Assembly: GCF_050753385.1 (NCBI RefSeq) | Contig: NZ_JBLZFZ010000024.1 | Location: 1 to 64,000 of the forward strand | Source of the DNA: Pantanalinema rosaneae | GTDB taxonomy: Bacteria; Cyanobacteriota; Cyanobacteriia; Leptolyngbyales; Leptolyngbyaceae | DNA length: 64,000 nt | Direction of reading: 5' to 3' | Shown here: piece after piece, positions 8,882-17,255 of the stretch | Position numbering within the stretch: the first letter of the stretch is position 1 | Layout: every line of letters starts with the position of its first letter | Translations under genes and position numbers: made by a program | The notes under the pieces: generated by a model | The model's database searches: none | Seen by the model: only the letters and a program-made list of their open reading frames with translations | What the model was told of the DNA's origin: nothing

Positions 8882-9067
8882 TTAGCGCAAACCAAGATAA
8901 TGGGTGCCGCGATAACTCAGTCTCAAGGTGGATTGGGGTAATGGAATGCTCGCTGGACTGGAAAACCGGGTCGGCACCCCCCGATACTTGCCAGTGAGTT
9001 GACTTTCCGTAACTTCGATCGCGGGGGCAACGGACTCGTAGGCAGTGCCACGATAGGAGAGTCTCAT
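8882..9067 (-). CDS. DUF4278 domain mini-protein
   Basis: A 61-residue protein beginning MRLSYRGTAYE, the typical start of cyanobacterial DUF4278 proteins, with the conserved GKYRGV segment in the middle. The motif LRLSYRGT recurs near the C-terminus, giving two copies of the [LR]LSYRGT strand in one small chain. A good ribosome site AAGGAA lies about ten bases before the ATG. A longer overlapping frame (8877-9110, same strand) is a shadow. Function is unknown; it stands alone between the dps terminator and sfsA. Confidence 0.8.
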   Translation of the reverse strand: MRLSYRGTAYESVAPAIEVTESQLTGKYRGVPTRFSSPASIPLPQSTLRLSYRGTHYLGLR

Positions 9068-9243
9068 AATTACCGTTCCTTGTAAATTTGGGGCTTACAG
9101 GATCTATCATCCTTGATCAATTGTTAGCTACAGGTGACAAATCCCCTTGAAACTGTGTGATATTTGACAGACTAATTGCTGATCTAAGTCTTCAAATTCG
9201 GTGATCTGAATCATAAAGGGCTATACGGCTTGCCCCCAGGGAA

Positions 9244-9960
9244 TTACAGCGTCAGTTTGGCTAATCCCAGATACCGGATACCCAGAGGATTAACCTCAAA
9301 ACGGCAGGGTAGTACGAGTAAGCCCTGGGCGATCGCCTCTCGCAATAGTTGACCATAAACGCGATCGGCGCTATCCCCAGGGGCAAACTCAACACAATCG
9401 CCGCGATTAATGAAATACAGCATCACGGCTGACGCAGTAGGTAACACTCCCATCAGTTCCCGCAAATGCTTTTGCCCTCGGGTCGTGACGGTATCGGGAA
9501 ATAGAGCCAACTGCCCCTGTGCCCAGGTGGTATTTTTCACCTCTAGATAAATAGGTCGGTTCGTTCCGGTTAGCACAAAATCAATCCGACTGTTTTCCTG
9601 TCCATAGGGGACTTCAAACTGAATTTGGCTGTAGTCTCCCAGTTCCGGAAAGCGTTTTTGTGCCAAAGCCTGCTTAATCACGCGATTGGGCAAACTGGTA
9701 TTCACGCCTGCCCAGGTGGGTTCTGTATCGTGAACCTGAATTAACTCCCAGGTGTAGGCAAGTTTGCGAGTCGGACTGGTGCTATGGGAAACATAAACGG
9801 CACTCCCTGGTACGCATACACCCGTCATCGGTCCAGTATTGGGACAATGGGCGGTGATGACCTCGCCGTTCGCCAGTTCAATGTCGGCAAAAAACCGCTT
9901 ATAGCGCCGAATCAGAATGCCGGGGTATAGGGTTGGGTATTGATAAACAAAATCGCTCAT
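9244..9960 (-). CDS. sfsA: DNA/RNA nuclease SfsA
   Basis: SfsA family protein of about 238 residues. The family was named for a sugar-fermentation-stimulation effect in E. coli and has a nuclease-like fold. Visible hallmarks: RRYKRFFADIELANGEVITAHCPNTGPM near the N-terminus (OB-like domain), then the nuclease core RIDFVLTGTNRPIYLEVKNTTW with the Asp...Glu-x-Lys metal-binding pattern, and FPDTVTTRGQKHLREL. The usual length is 230-240. The frame opens at 9975, but the second Met at 9960 (MSDFVYQYPTLYPG) fits the family better. It sits 46 bases downstream of the C39 peptidase gene on the same strand and may be co-transcribed with it. Confidence 0.92.
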   Translation of the reverse strand: MSDFVYQYPTLYPGILIRRYKRFFADIELANGEVITAHCPNTGPMTGVCVPGSAVYVSHSTSPTRKLAYTWELIQVHDTEPTWAGVNTSLPNRVIKQALAQKRFPELGDYSQIQFEVPYGQENSRIDFVLTGTNRPIYLEVKNTTWAQGQLALFPDTVTTRGQKHLRELMGVLPTASAVMLYFINRGDCVEFAPGDSADRVYGQLLREAIAQGLLVLPCRFEVNPLGIRYLGLAKLTL

Positions 9961-10005
9961 GGATAGCAGATCCACGATCGCCCCTGGCGTTCCTGCGGCG
10001 ATCGC

Positions 10006-11673
10006 TTACGTCTTCGAGATAAAGTGCGCCCATACTCTACCATCTGGTCCTGCCACCCGATCCATATAGCTATAGGGATATAACAACTTGCGACCTTCCG
10101 TATTGTTGTATCCAGTTAAGGCATCACCCCAGGGGTCGTTCACCAGATAACCCTGGGGCGTAAAGCCAATCAGACAAATAATGTGTCCACTGGCGGTAAA
10201 GTCACCGCCCAGAATCACCGGACGACGACTTGCTAACTCACTCTTGACCTCTGACCATTTGCGCGTGGTCGAAAAACTGGTTTTGAATCCGTAGGCTTTA
10301 ATCAGTTCTGACAGCAGATTGTTATCGGTTTGGCTACCCTCCCCCCGTTTGTTCAGACACCATTGCAGCAGTTCATCTTCTAATTGCTTACCGCTCTTCG
10401 ATCGAACGCCATAGTAGTAAAACGCCATCGCGATCGACGTGACATTGCAGGTTGCCCAGGAATAGCGGGGATTATCCCGTTGGGAAAAATAGGGGACATT
10501 CAGTTCGACCTGCGGCGGAAAGGGATTGAATCCTTGATCCCCCCGGCGCATTTGCACAAAGGCAGGAAATACATAGCCTGTGTTGCCAAACCCCGGTAGT
10601 TCTTCTGTAAGCGCCAGTTTGATATGTCCGGCTTCCAGGGCATAGCTTGATACCCCATAAAACTCACCTGCCGGGAACTGATATTTTTCCTGAGGCTTGA
10701 GGGCAGCCGAATCAACGGGACGTTTCTTAAACAATGTGGCTTTAGGAGCCGTGACGGTGAGGGCGAACGGATCGTAGGGAATCACCTCATTGCCGCGTTT
10801 AATATGAATATGCTGCCAGTAGATATAACCGGAGTCACCAAAATTCGGTAAGGGTGCGGCTAACGTGACGCGGAAATGTCCTTTAATACAGGCATATCCG
10901 GTAATCGCGAGTACCTGACCTTGTAATAGTTGGGCTTTCTGGTTGTCTGGCAATGTTGAGGAATCAACCGCCTTTGCCTTAATCAGCGTGGTAGTGTCAA
11001 CCAGGAGTTGAGCGCTAAGCTTGGTATTCGGAACATCGTTAATATTGAAGCGCAGGACTTGGGTGCCTTTGCTCAGTTGCACAAAGTTTTCATAGAAGTA
11101 ACCGAAGTTGCCCACCGGGGCAATGTCATCCTTCAGTTCTACTTTGAGATGACCATCCACATACCCATACCGACTGACAGTAAATGTTTGCCCAGCTTTG
11201 ACTAACACTTTCCCGGCGGCAGTTAGTGTACTGGAATCGGCAGGAGAGGCTTTAAAGAATGTGTCTTGTAGTACCTTGAGGCTGAGGGATTGCCCTGCTG
11301 TGAGCGGATTGTTACTAACTGTTAAGTAAATGATCTGATTAATCAGTTCCTTGCCTGCACTGTCCAGTCCTTTTAACCGTAACCATCGCGCTCCGGGCGA
11401 TTGAAACCCTTTTTCTAATCGAACCTGCCAGGTTTTTGTCCCTGCATCTAACGCGATCGTCAGGGGGTATTTATCTTCAGCAACCAGCGTGACCTTGGCA
11501 ATTTTTTGGGGGTCATAGTTGCCCTTTAAAACAGTCAGCGTGTTTAACAATAACTCTTTGGGAGCGGTGTAAGTCAGCAAAGCAGAGACAGCGGCAGCAG
11601 GACTGGCGGCGAGGTTGGTAAAATCCTGTCCTGGTTCACTTGGTAAATCGGCTGGGATTGATGTCTCTGTCAT
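10006..11673 (-). CDS. C39-like cysteine peptidase with three internal repeats
   Basis: A 555-residue protein with a C-terminal C39-type papain-like domain (about 388-555). Plausible catalytic residues are Cys409 (SWATCNVTS), His497 (SGHIICLIG) and the Asp/Asn of VNDPWGD. Ahead of it are three homologous segments at about 138-200, 229-291 and 313-375, each with a D-S-x-x-L, then G-H-x-x-V/L-x-L, then G-x-x-G-Y pattern; they look like SH3-type or ligand-binding beta modules. Residues 1-130 form another beta-rich region. There is no Sec or Tat signal peptide, which is odd for a likely peptidoglycan- or peptide-acting enzyme. No bacteriocin or ABC exporter is nearby, so it is not a typical peptide-leader C39 protease. 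Confidence 0.85.
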   Translation of the reverse strand: MTETSIPADLPSEPGQDFTNLAASPAAAVSALLTYTAPKELLLNTLTVLKGNYDPQKIAKVTLVAEDKYPLTIALDAGTKTWQVRLEKGFQSPGARWLRLKGLDSAGKELINQIIYLTVSNNPLTAGQSLSLKVLQDTFFKASPADSSTLTAAGKVLVKAGQTFTVSRYGYVDGHLKVELKDDIAPVGNFGYFYENFVQLSKGTQVLRFNINDVPNTKLSAQLLVDTTTLIKAKAVDSSTLPDNQKAQLLQGQVLAITGYACIKGHFRVTLAAPLPNFGDSGYIYWQHIHIKRGNEVIPYDPFALTVTAPKATLFKKRPVDSAALKPQEKYQFPAGEFYGVSSYALEAGHIKLALTEELPGFGNTGYVFPAFVQMRRGDQGFNPFPPQVELNVPYFSQRDNPRYSWATCNVTSIAMAFYYYGVRSKSGKQLEDELLQWCLNKRGEGSQTDNNLLSELIKAYGFKTSFSTTRKWSEVKSELASRRPVILGGDFTASGHIICLIGFTPQGYLVNDPWGDALTGYNNTEGRKLLYPYSYMDRVAGPDGRVWAHFISKT

Positions 11674-11936
11674 AACGTATTCCTCTGCTGGGATGACTAG
11701 CCCTGATTAGTGGACGACCAACGATCGCTAAAGTTGCCCGATCGTCGCTTGTCCGCTCCAGCCCTATTCTAGTCATCGCACTTGAGAGCGATCGCACCCG
11801 TTAAAGAAGCTCAATTTTTCGCCTGGAACTGGCGTGTATGGTCAGCCAAACAGAGGATAGAGGGCGCGATCGCTGCATACAGTTGCAACGTTCACCCTCA
11901 ATCCTCTGTCCGGCTGGAATTCCGTGGGCTGATCAC

Positions 11937-12386
11937 CTAAGCGCCGATCGCCGCCAAAATATCGGTTGCGTGAGTTTCGGTATTAATCGTGGTGTAGACC
12001 TGGCTAATTTTGCCGTCACTCCCAATCACGTAGGTGACCCGCTTGGCATAGCGCATCCCATTCATTTCACCCTCGACATCGTAAGCTTTGGTAATGTCTC
12101 CATCAATATCAGCCAGGAGGGGAAAGGGTAAATTAAACTTGCTGGTAAAGGCTTGGTGAGAAGCTTCGTCATCTAGGCTGACTCCAAACACCGGAATGCC
12201 TTTGTCTAAATACCGTTGGTAGTTATCCCGAAAACTGCACGCTTCTTTGGTGCAACCTGGGGTGTCATCTTTGGGGTAGAAGTACAGCACCACCGTCTTG
12301 CCCGCATAGTCAGACAGGGAAACTGTGTTGCCATTCGTATCTTTAACTGTGAAATGGGGAGCGGTATCACCAACGGATAGAGGCAT
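11937..12386 (-). CDS. bcp: Peroxiredoxin PrxQ / Bcp
   Basis: Thioredoxin-dependent thiol peroxidase of the PrxQ/Bcp class, 149 residues, which reduces H2O2 and organic hydroperoxides in the cytoplasm. The peroxidatic cysteine is Cys45 in DDTPGCTKEAC and the resolving cysteine is Cys50, five residues on, as in alpha-type PrxQ. The thioredoxin-fold core (VVLYFYPKDDTPGCT) and the GVSLDDEASHQAF and LLADIDGDITKAYDV segments are all intact. The gene is monocistronic. A 24-bp inverted repeat about 150 bases upstream could be an operator for it. Confidence 0.95.
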   Translation of the reverse strand: MPLSVGDTAPHFTVKDTNGNTVSLSDYAGKTVVLYFYPKDDTPGCTKEACSFRDNYQRYLDKGIPVFGVSLDDEASHQAFTSKFNLPFPLLADIDGDITKAYDVEGEMNGMRYAKRVTYVIGSDGKISQVYTTINTETHATDILAAIGA

Positions 12387-12535
12387 AGGTTCAGAATCCT
12401 CTGACGTAAGAACATGAAAAATTTTAGTATTTATTGCGATCGTCTAACGTAACTAAGTCTCAACATCCTTGAGGATAAGACGTTGCGCGAGTAGCTCACA
12501 ATCCGTCATCTGGTAGAGAACGATTTTCCTCAAAA

Positions 12536-12559
12536 ATTCTGTATCATAAACTACAGAAT
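12536..12559. promoter_or_regulatory. 24-bp inverted repeat, operator-like
   Basis: ATTCTGTA (12536-12543) and TACAGAAT (12552-12559) are perfect 8-bp arms around an eight-base AT-rich spacer, in the divergent gap between prxQ and the small gene at 12723. The geometry fits a dimeric regulator site. It does not match the Fur or PerR consensus closely, so the regulator is unknown. Confidence 0.4.
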
Positions 12560-12722
12560 GCTTTCGGGTTGGCTTAATTTTGTCAACTAATTCAACGACA
12601 GTGGCGGCTGTAATGTCGAGGTGGTGCTGATTGCCCTGCTGTCAGGAGATCCTTCCCTAGGTCAGCCAACATTCCGCCAGCATTCTCTGCGATCGAATCT
12701 GAATGCTAAGGATGAATGGGTG

Positions 12723-12959
12723 ATGAAACTTGAATCAGAATTTCAGCTTTACTTGCAACGTCGTCAGTTAGAGCAAGCCCTGAGTGCGGATGGGGATTTA
12801 GCGCGATCGAGTTGGGTCAGACTGGTGCAACCTTTGAGTGCGGTTAGTGCTGATCAAGCCTTACTCCTGTGTCCTGCCTCTGAGCATCAGTGGGTAGCCT
12901 GGATTCCAGATTATGGCGAGGTTTTACTAGATACCGATCAGTTTTATGGCACAGCTTAG
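12723..12959 (+). CDS. Hypothetical protein, 78 residues
   Basis: Small soluble protein with no recognised domain; the start MKLESEFQLYLQRRQLEQAL suggests an amphipathic helix, followed by a strand-rich part ending WIPDYGEVLLDTDQFYGTA. The frame is open back to a GTG at 12621, but the ATG at 12723 gives a more natural N-terminus. Its TAG stop codon is made of the last two bases of the TTA target duplication and the first base of a MITE-like element. The mirror-image flank would give the same codon, so the protein end is probably unchanged by the insertion. Function is unknown. Confidence 0.55.
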   Translation: MKLESEFQLYLQRRQLEQALSADGDLARSSWVRLVQPLSAVSADQALLLCPASEHQWVAWIPDYGEVLLDTDQFYGTA

Positions 12960-13109
12960 AGGGTGTTTGAAAAGGTGTTAGCTGTGATGTTAAGCACTCA
13001 GAGATCCCCCCTAGTCCCCCTTTTTAAGGGGGGAATCAGTCTCATAGTCCCCCTTAAAAAGGGGGATCGTGTCTGTTGCTACTTACAAAAGGACTTTTAA
13101 AACATCCTC
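12959..13109. mobile_element. MITE-like element with TTA target repeats
   Basis: A 151-bp element whose ends are imperfect inverted repeats: GAGGGTGTTTGAAAAG at 12959-12974 and the complement of GAGGATGTTTTAAAAG at 13094-13109 (13 of 16 match). TTA flanks it directly on both sides (12956-12958, 13110-13112). The interior carries C-tract/G-tract hairpins, CCCCCTTTTTAAGGGGGG and CCCCCTTAAAAAGGGGG, and no open frame. The ends resemble non-autonomous IS5-like elements of cyanobacteria, but the family is uncertain. Confidence 0.75.
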
Positions 13110-13135
13110 TTAGAGTTCCTATACAGAGTTAAGGC

Positions 13136-13204
13136 TGTGATCTAGGTGTTCTTTGATGCCCGTAGCTGTGATCTAATTGACCTGATTTTGTGACCTAAAT
13201 CACT
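13136..13204 (+). promoter_or_regulatory. CRP-like site and phased TGTGA half-sites
   Basis: TGTGACCTAAATCACT at 13189-13204 fits the CRP consensus TGTGA-N6-TCACA at nine of ten positions. Two more half-sites, TGTGATCTA, begin at 13136 and 13167. The starts are 31 and 22 bases apart, close to three and two helical turns. The cluster ends about 235 bases before the PEP-CTERM gene. Cyanobacterial cAMP regulators (SyCRP1 type) use this consensus, and an adenylate cyclase is encoded at 45656-46738. Confidence 0.45.
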
Positions 13205-13439
13205 TGCCCTTAGTAACAGAAACCCAGTTATCCTTATCCACAGATAATATGAATGGGTGATCGTTAAAACCTAGTCTCTGCGCTGATTTTACTGGTTTGA
13301 TCCTCCTCATAAATCCTTGTTATTCTTTAATTGCTTCTTATTCTGAACTTTATAAATTCGTGTTAGTTACCTTAATTTTCATGGGCAGGATAAGTGTGTA
13401 GTAAGTTACCAGTCTCCTAGATAAAGCTGGTTAAATCCT

Positions 13440-14285
13440 ATGACACGATCGGGGCTCACAACAGTAATTGGTGGCGTAGCAGCAGCGTTATGCTTGATTC
13501 CGGTAATGGGTCAAGATGCCCAGGCATTTGGACTTGGCAGCAATTGGTCCTATAGTCTTGATGCTGTCGGTGATGGTTCTGGTGGAAGTGTCTACGACAT
13601 TCGGGGCATGGCAATGCGGATTGTCGGTGACGAATTACACGTTGCCCTAAATAGCAACCTGGCAATCACTGGTACGTCTCACTCCCGGGCGGCTGATGGC
13701 AATATTGGCTGGGGTGATTTATTTTTTAACTTTACCGGGAAAAGCTTTAATGAAGCTCAGGGTAGCTTGTTTGGGGTACGCTTTGCGAGTACGAATGATT
13801 CCCCAGTCGCGGTTGGGGTCTATTCTAATGTGCAGGCAACCAGTGTGACATCGACTAATGATGGCTATTCCAGCTTGAACCAGTATTACAATGCTGGCTT
13901 CGATCGCGCTAATACGATGGGTTCGGAAGGGCTAACTACTAAGACACAAGTATTAAATTACTTTGGCGGAAACGGTCCGATCAATAATGTGATTGGCTCT
14001 GGTAATCAAATTGGTGGCATTACAATGCTATCCGCCAGCCTGTTAAGCGGACTGAACTTTGGCAGCAATGCCGGTTCCCAAACCTTTGGCTTTAGCCTGA
14101 ACCGCAATCTGTTACCCAGTGGCTCTTTCCTATCGAACATTTTCCTGGAATGCGGGAACGATGGTGTTGCCATGAAATCAGAAGCGGTTCCTGAACCCGC
14201 AACGATGCTGGGAGCAACGCTTGGTTTGGCTGGTTTAGCCGGTGCTAAGCGGATGCGTCGTCGCAAGGAAGAATCGGCGGGTTAG
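13440..14285 (+). CDS. PEP-CTERM exported surface protein
   Basis: A 281-residue secreted protein. It has an N-terminal Sec signal (TVIGGVAAALCLIPVMG, likely cut after AQA near residue 29) and a C-terminal sorting signal VPEPATMLGATLGLAGLAG followed by a basic tail KRMRRRKEE, which is the PEP-CTERM layout processed by exosortase. The middle is Gly/Ser/Asn-rich and beta-rich, as in cyanobacterial exosortase-dependent surface proteins; no enzyme motif is seen. No exosortase gene is in the window. Upstream are CRP-like half-sites and a small hairpin ACCAG/CTGGT (13408-13431) next to the start. No good Shine-Dalgarno sequence is visible before the ATG. Confidence 0.85.
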   Translation: MTRSGLTTVIGGVAAALCLIPVMGQDAQAFGLGSNWSYSLDAVGDGSGGSVYDIRGMAMRIVGDELHVALNSNLAITGTSHSRAADGNIGWGDLFFNFTGKSFNEAQGSLFGVRFASTNDSPVAVGVYSNVQATSVTSTNDGYSSLNQYYNAGFDRANTMGSEGLTTKTQVLNYFGGNGPINNVIGSGNQIGGITMLSASLLSGLNFGSNAGSQTFGFSLNRNLLPSGSFLSNIFLECGNDGVAMKSEAVPEPATMLGATLGLAGLAGAKRMRRRKEESAG

Positions 14286-14325
14286 CTCGTTCGTTGTTCA
14301 AGTTCATGGTGCATCCACTTCACTG

Positions 14326-14374
14326 AAGAGACGCATGGAAGATCCGATCGCTGCCGGACATTCCTGCGTCTCTT
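14326..14374. terminator. Hairpin between convergent PEP-CTERM and icd genes
   Basis: AAGAGACGC (14326-14334) pairs perfectly with GCGTCTCTT (14366-14374) around a 31-base loop that contains a CGATCG core. No T-run follows, so factor-independent termination is uncertain. Its place between two convergent genes suggests a shared 3'-end structure. Confidence 0.45.
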
Positions 14375-14388
14375 GAGTCAGTCGATCG

Positions 14389-15816
14389 CTAGTTAAAGTG
14401 CTTGATAATAGCTTCAGCGAACTCAGAACACTTCAGCGGTGGCTCAACGGGGGGTTCCATCAACCGAGCCAGATCATAGGTAACTTCCCGATGGGAAATG
14501 GCGGCTCCTAGCCCTTTGGTAATTAGATCTGCCGCTTCCTGCCAGCCCAAGTATTCCAGCATCATTACCCCCGACAAAATCAGGGAGCCAGGATTGACCC
14601 GATCGAGTCCGGCATGTTTGGGGGCTGTCCCATGCGTGGCTTCAAAAATGGCGCAGGCATCGCCAATATTGGCACCGGGGCCCATACCTAACCCACCGAC
14701 GATCGCCGCCGCCGCATCGGATAGGTAATCCCCGTTCAGGTTCATGGTTGCCAGGATGGAGTATTCATCCGGTCGGGTTTGAATTTGCTGGAAAATGCTA
14801 TCGGCAATGCGATCGTTAACCATGATCTTGTCTTTCCACTGCCCATTGCCGTGGGTTTCCCAGATCGTATCCAGCACCAACTTCACTTCTGCACAGATTT
14901 TCTCTTGCTTCTCTGTGGTCAGGGCATCGTATCCCGGTTCAATCTGCCGAGCATTGTCTTCTAGGGAGATATCTGGTTGTTTCTCCTTGTTACTGAGAAT
15001 CCAAGATTCCCGTTCGGTTACACATTCCGCCCGGAACTCCGTGGTTGCCAGTTCATAGCCCCAATCCCGGAATGCCCCTTCGGTGTACTTCATGATGTTG
15101 CCTTTATGCACCAGCGTCACCATTTGTTTGGATTTGGGTAAACGCAGTGCATGTTTGATGGCTCGCCGGACTAAGCGTTGCGATCCAGTTTTGCTAATCG
15201 GTTTGATGCCGATCCCCGCATCGAGCGGAATCTGTTTTTTGCCATGCTCCGGCGTACCCGGAATTAAGTCTTCGTTCAGCAATTTAATCAGGCGATCGCA
15301 CATGTCTGTGCCCTGCCGCCACTCAATCCCTAAATAAATATCCTCGGTATTCTCCCGATAGATGATCACATCCAGCTTTTCGGGGTTTTTGTGGGGTGAG
15401 GGGGTGCCAGCATAGTAACGGCAGGGACGAATACAGGCATACAGGTCAAAAATTTGCCGCAGCGCCACGTTCAGGGAGCGAATTCCACCGCCGATCGGGG
15501 TGGTTAATGGTCCTTTGATGGCTACCCCGTAGGTCTGGATCGCCTCTAGCGTATCCTGGGGCAAATATTGGTAGGTGCCATATTTTTCACAGGCTTCATC
15601 CCCGGCATAGACCTTAAACCAGGAAATTTGGCGTTTACCGCCATAAGCTTTTTCCACGGCGGCATCAAATACCCGCTGCGAGGCAGGCCACAAATCGATT
15701 CCCGTCCCATCGCCTCGAATAAACGGAATAATGGGATTGTCAGGAACTACCGGTTCACCCTGGTTGAAGGTAATTTGGGAACCCGTAGTGGGAGGGGAAA
15801 GTTTTTCGTAAGTCAT
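14389..15816 (-). CDS. icd: NADP-dependent isocitrate dehydrogenase
   Basis: Converts isocitrate to 2-oxoglutarate with NADP+, supplying the carbon skeleton for ammonium assimilation, a key role in cyanobacteria. The 475-residue length matches cyanobacterial Icd. Visible signatures: IPFIRGDGTGIDLWPAS, the phosphorylation-loop region IRSLNVALRQIFDLYACIRPCRYY, YRENTEDIYLGIEW, the Lys/Asp active-site segment VTLVHKGNIMKYTEGAFRDW, and LNGDYLSDAAAAIVGGLGMGPGANIG. The start is ATG 15816, with AGGAG about nine bases upstream; two in-frame codons further up (GTG, TTG) are unlikely. Icd is often under NtcA control, but no GTA-N8-TAC site was found upstream. Confidence 0.97.
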   Translation of the reverse strand: MTYEKLSPPTTGSQITFNQGEPVVPDNPIIPFIRGDGTGIDLWPASQRVFDAAVEKAYGGKRQISWFKVYAGDEACEKYGTYQYLPQDTLEAIQTYGVAIKGPLTTPIGGGIRSLNVALRQIFDLYACIRPCRYYAGTPSPHKNPEKLDVIIYRENTEDIYLGIEWRQGTDMCDRLIKLLNEDLIPGTPEHGKKQIPLDAGIGIKPISKTGSQRLVRRAIKHALRLPKSKQMVTLVHKGNIMKYTEGAFRDWGYELATTEFRAECVTERESWILSNKEKQPDISLEDNARQIEPGYDALTTEKQEKICAEVKLVLDTIWETHGNGQWKDKIMVNDRIADSIFQQIQTRPDEYSILATMNLNGDYLSDAAAAIVGGLGMGPGANIGDACAIFEATHGTAPKHAGLDRVNPGSLILSGVMMLEYLGWQEAADLITKGLGAAISHREVTYDLARLMEPPVEPPLKCSEFAEAIIKHFN

Positions 15817-15822
15817 CAACAC

Positions 15823-16481
15823 TCACTCCTGGTAATTACGTGTGACAGCAGGTGCATATCCCTGGGCGATCGCTTGGGCTGCTGCTAACGTCCTGGTTAG
15901 AATATCCCAGCATAAACGAATAGACTGTACCTTATGAGCGAATTCTCTCACGATCGACAGAAGATCCGTGTTCTGCGGCAATTAGCTCTCAGAGACAGAG
16001 AATGAGCCGCTTCATGATAGAGAATGCTTTATTTCTGGCAAAATTGATTTGTGATCAACAGACGTTTTAAAATTTAACCAGGCTTAAACTTGACTGAATA
16101 TTTGTTAATTTAGTCAGTGGTAATGCCATCAAACAATTAACTTTTACCCTATATTCTTCCTGATGCTAATTGCGAATAGGGATATGGAGCCCCGCCGCCA
16201 CGATGGAGATTCGCGTAATTTCACCGAGTATCTTGGCTGATTCCCATCAATTTGCTGCATCAATCTGTCAATTTCATATACATTTTTCATAGATTTGCGC
16301 CTGAAAATCATCATAAGTTCACTGGAGGCTGGGAATTCTAGAATTAAAGGGGTGAACTATCAGCTTTAAGGATGGGAATTCATACCTCACAGTGACTTTT
16401 TGAGAGTGATTGTGCGGAATGCTAACCTTTTAAGGTAAGAGTTCGTCCGTGCCAAGCTGTACTTTCTGTATGGAAGCTTCG
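15823..16481. other. Divergent intergenic region icd / response regulator
   Basis: About 660 bases with no gene. Near the regulator gene, AATTCTAGAATT is a perfect 12-bp palindrome at 16334-16345, and GGGAATTC occurs at 16331 and 16374 (43 bases, about four helical turns apart). Promoters for both flanking genes must be here, but none is clear enough to mark. Confidence 0.4.
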
Positions 16482-17153
16482 ATGAAACGGATTCTGGTAG
16501 TTGATGATGACACGACATTACGGATGGCTTTGACCCGTTATCTGGAGAAACGGGGGTATTCTGTGCAGGATATTGGTTCGGCGGTCGAGGCTTTAGCGGT
16601 ATTTGAGCAAGATCCGCCGGATTTAGTGGTTTCCGATGTTGTCATGCCAGAAATGGATGGGTTTGAGTTCTGCCGTCGGTTACGAGCCACTCGGCTGGGG
16701 CAATTAGTGCCGTTCATCTTTCTATCGAGTCGCAGTGAGGTAGAAGATCGGGTACAGGGACACTCAATGGGGGCAGATGATTATTTAATTAAGCCGTTTG
16801 AGCCAAGGGAACTCTTAGCCAAAATTGAAGCCCAACTCGAACGATCGCGCCGGATTCATTCGGAAATTGTCCGATTAATGCAAAAATCGGGGGTGAATGA
16901 TTCTAGTACGGCAGACACCCCAGTGTTGCCCACCATGAGCCTACCGTTAACTCCGGCGGAAGAAAAAGTATTTTGGGAGGTGATCCAGGGCTATACCAAT
17001 AAGCAGATTGGCGATCGGCTGTTTGTCAGCCCCCGTACTGTCCAAACCCATCTCAGCAATATTCTCAGCAAACTTCAGCTAGAAAATCGCTCTCAGTTAG
17101 TCCGGTTTGCCTTTGAGCATGGATATAAACCGCCGACGGAATCATCCTCCTAG
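16482..17153 (+). CDS. Response regulator with LuxR-type output
   Basis: A 223-residue two-component response regulator of the NarL/LuxR class. The receiver domain (1-120) has the acidic pocket Asp8-Asp9-Asp10, the phospho-acceptor Asp52 (VVSDVVMPEMDG) and Lys104 (LIKPFEP). A linker with a helical ERSRRIHSEIVRLMQ stretch leads to a helix-turn-helix at about 158-215 (LTPAEEKVFWEVIQGYTNKQIGDRLFVSPRTVQTHLSNILSKL, in pieces). The architecture is that of cyanobacterial Rre1/Ycf29-like regulators, though I cannot fix the orthologue. The start at 16482 is favoured by GGAAG five bases ahead; the frame is open to 16449. No cognate intact kinase is adjacent; a degenerate one lies three genes downstream. 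Confidence 0.9.
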   Translation: MKRILVVDDDTTLRMALTRYLEKRGYSVQDIGSAVEALAVFEQDPPDLVVSDVVMPEMDGFEFCRRLRATRLGQLVPFIFLSSRSEVEDRVQGHSMGADDYLIKPFEPRELLAKIEAQLERSRRIHSEIVRLMQKSGVNDSSTADTPVLPTMSLPLTPAEEKVFWEVIQGYTNKQIGDRLFVSPRTVQTHLSNILSKLQLENRSQLVRFAFEHGYKPPTESSS

Positions 17154-17255
17154 AACCCTGAAATCATGGCATCCATTGGTACTCGGCAGGTGGAAATTTT
17201 ACAATGGCAGGTTGATTTCTGACTGCCTGCTGCCAGTCGAGTCACCGAGTGTGGG

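Noticed and set aside
15823..16200. NtcA site (GTA-N8-TAC) upstream of icd
   Set aside because: No exact match was found on reading this stretch.
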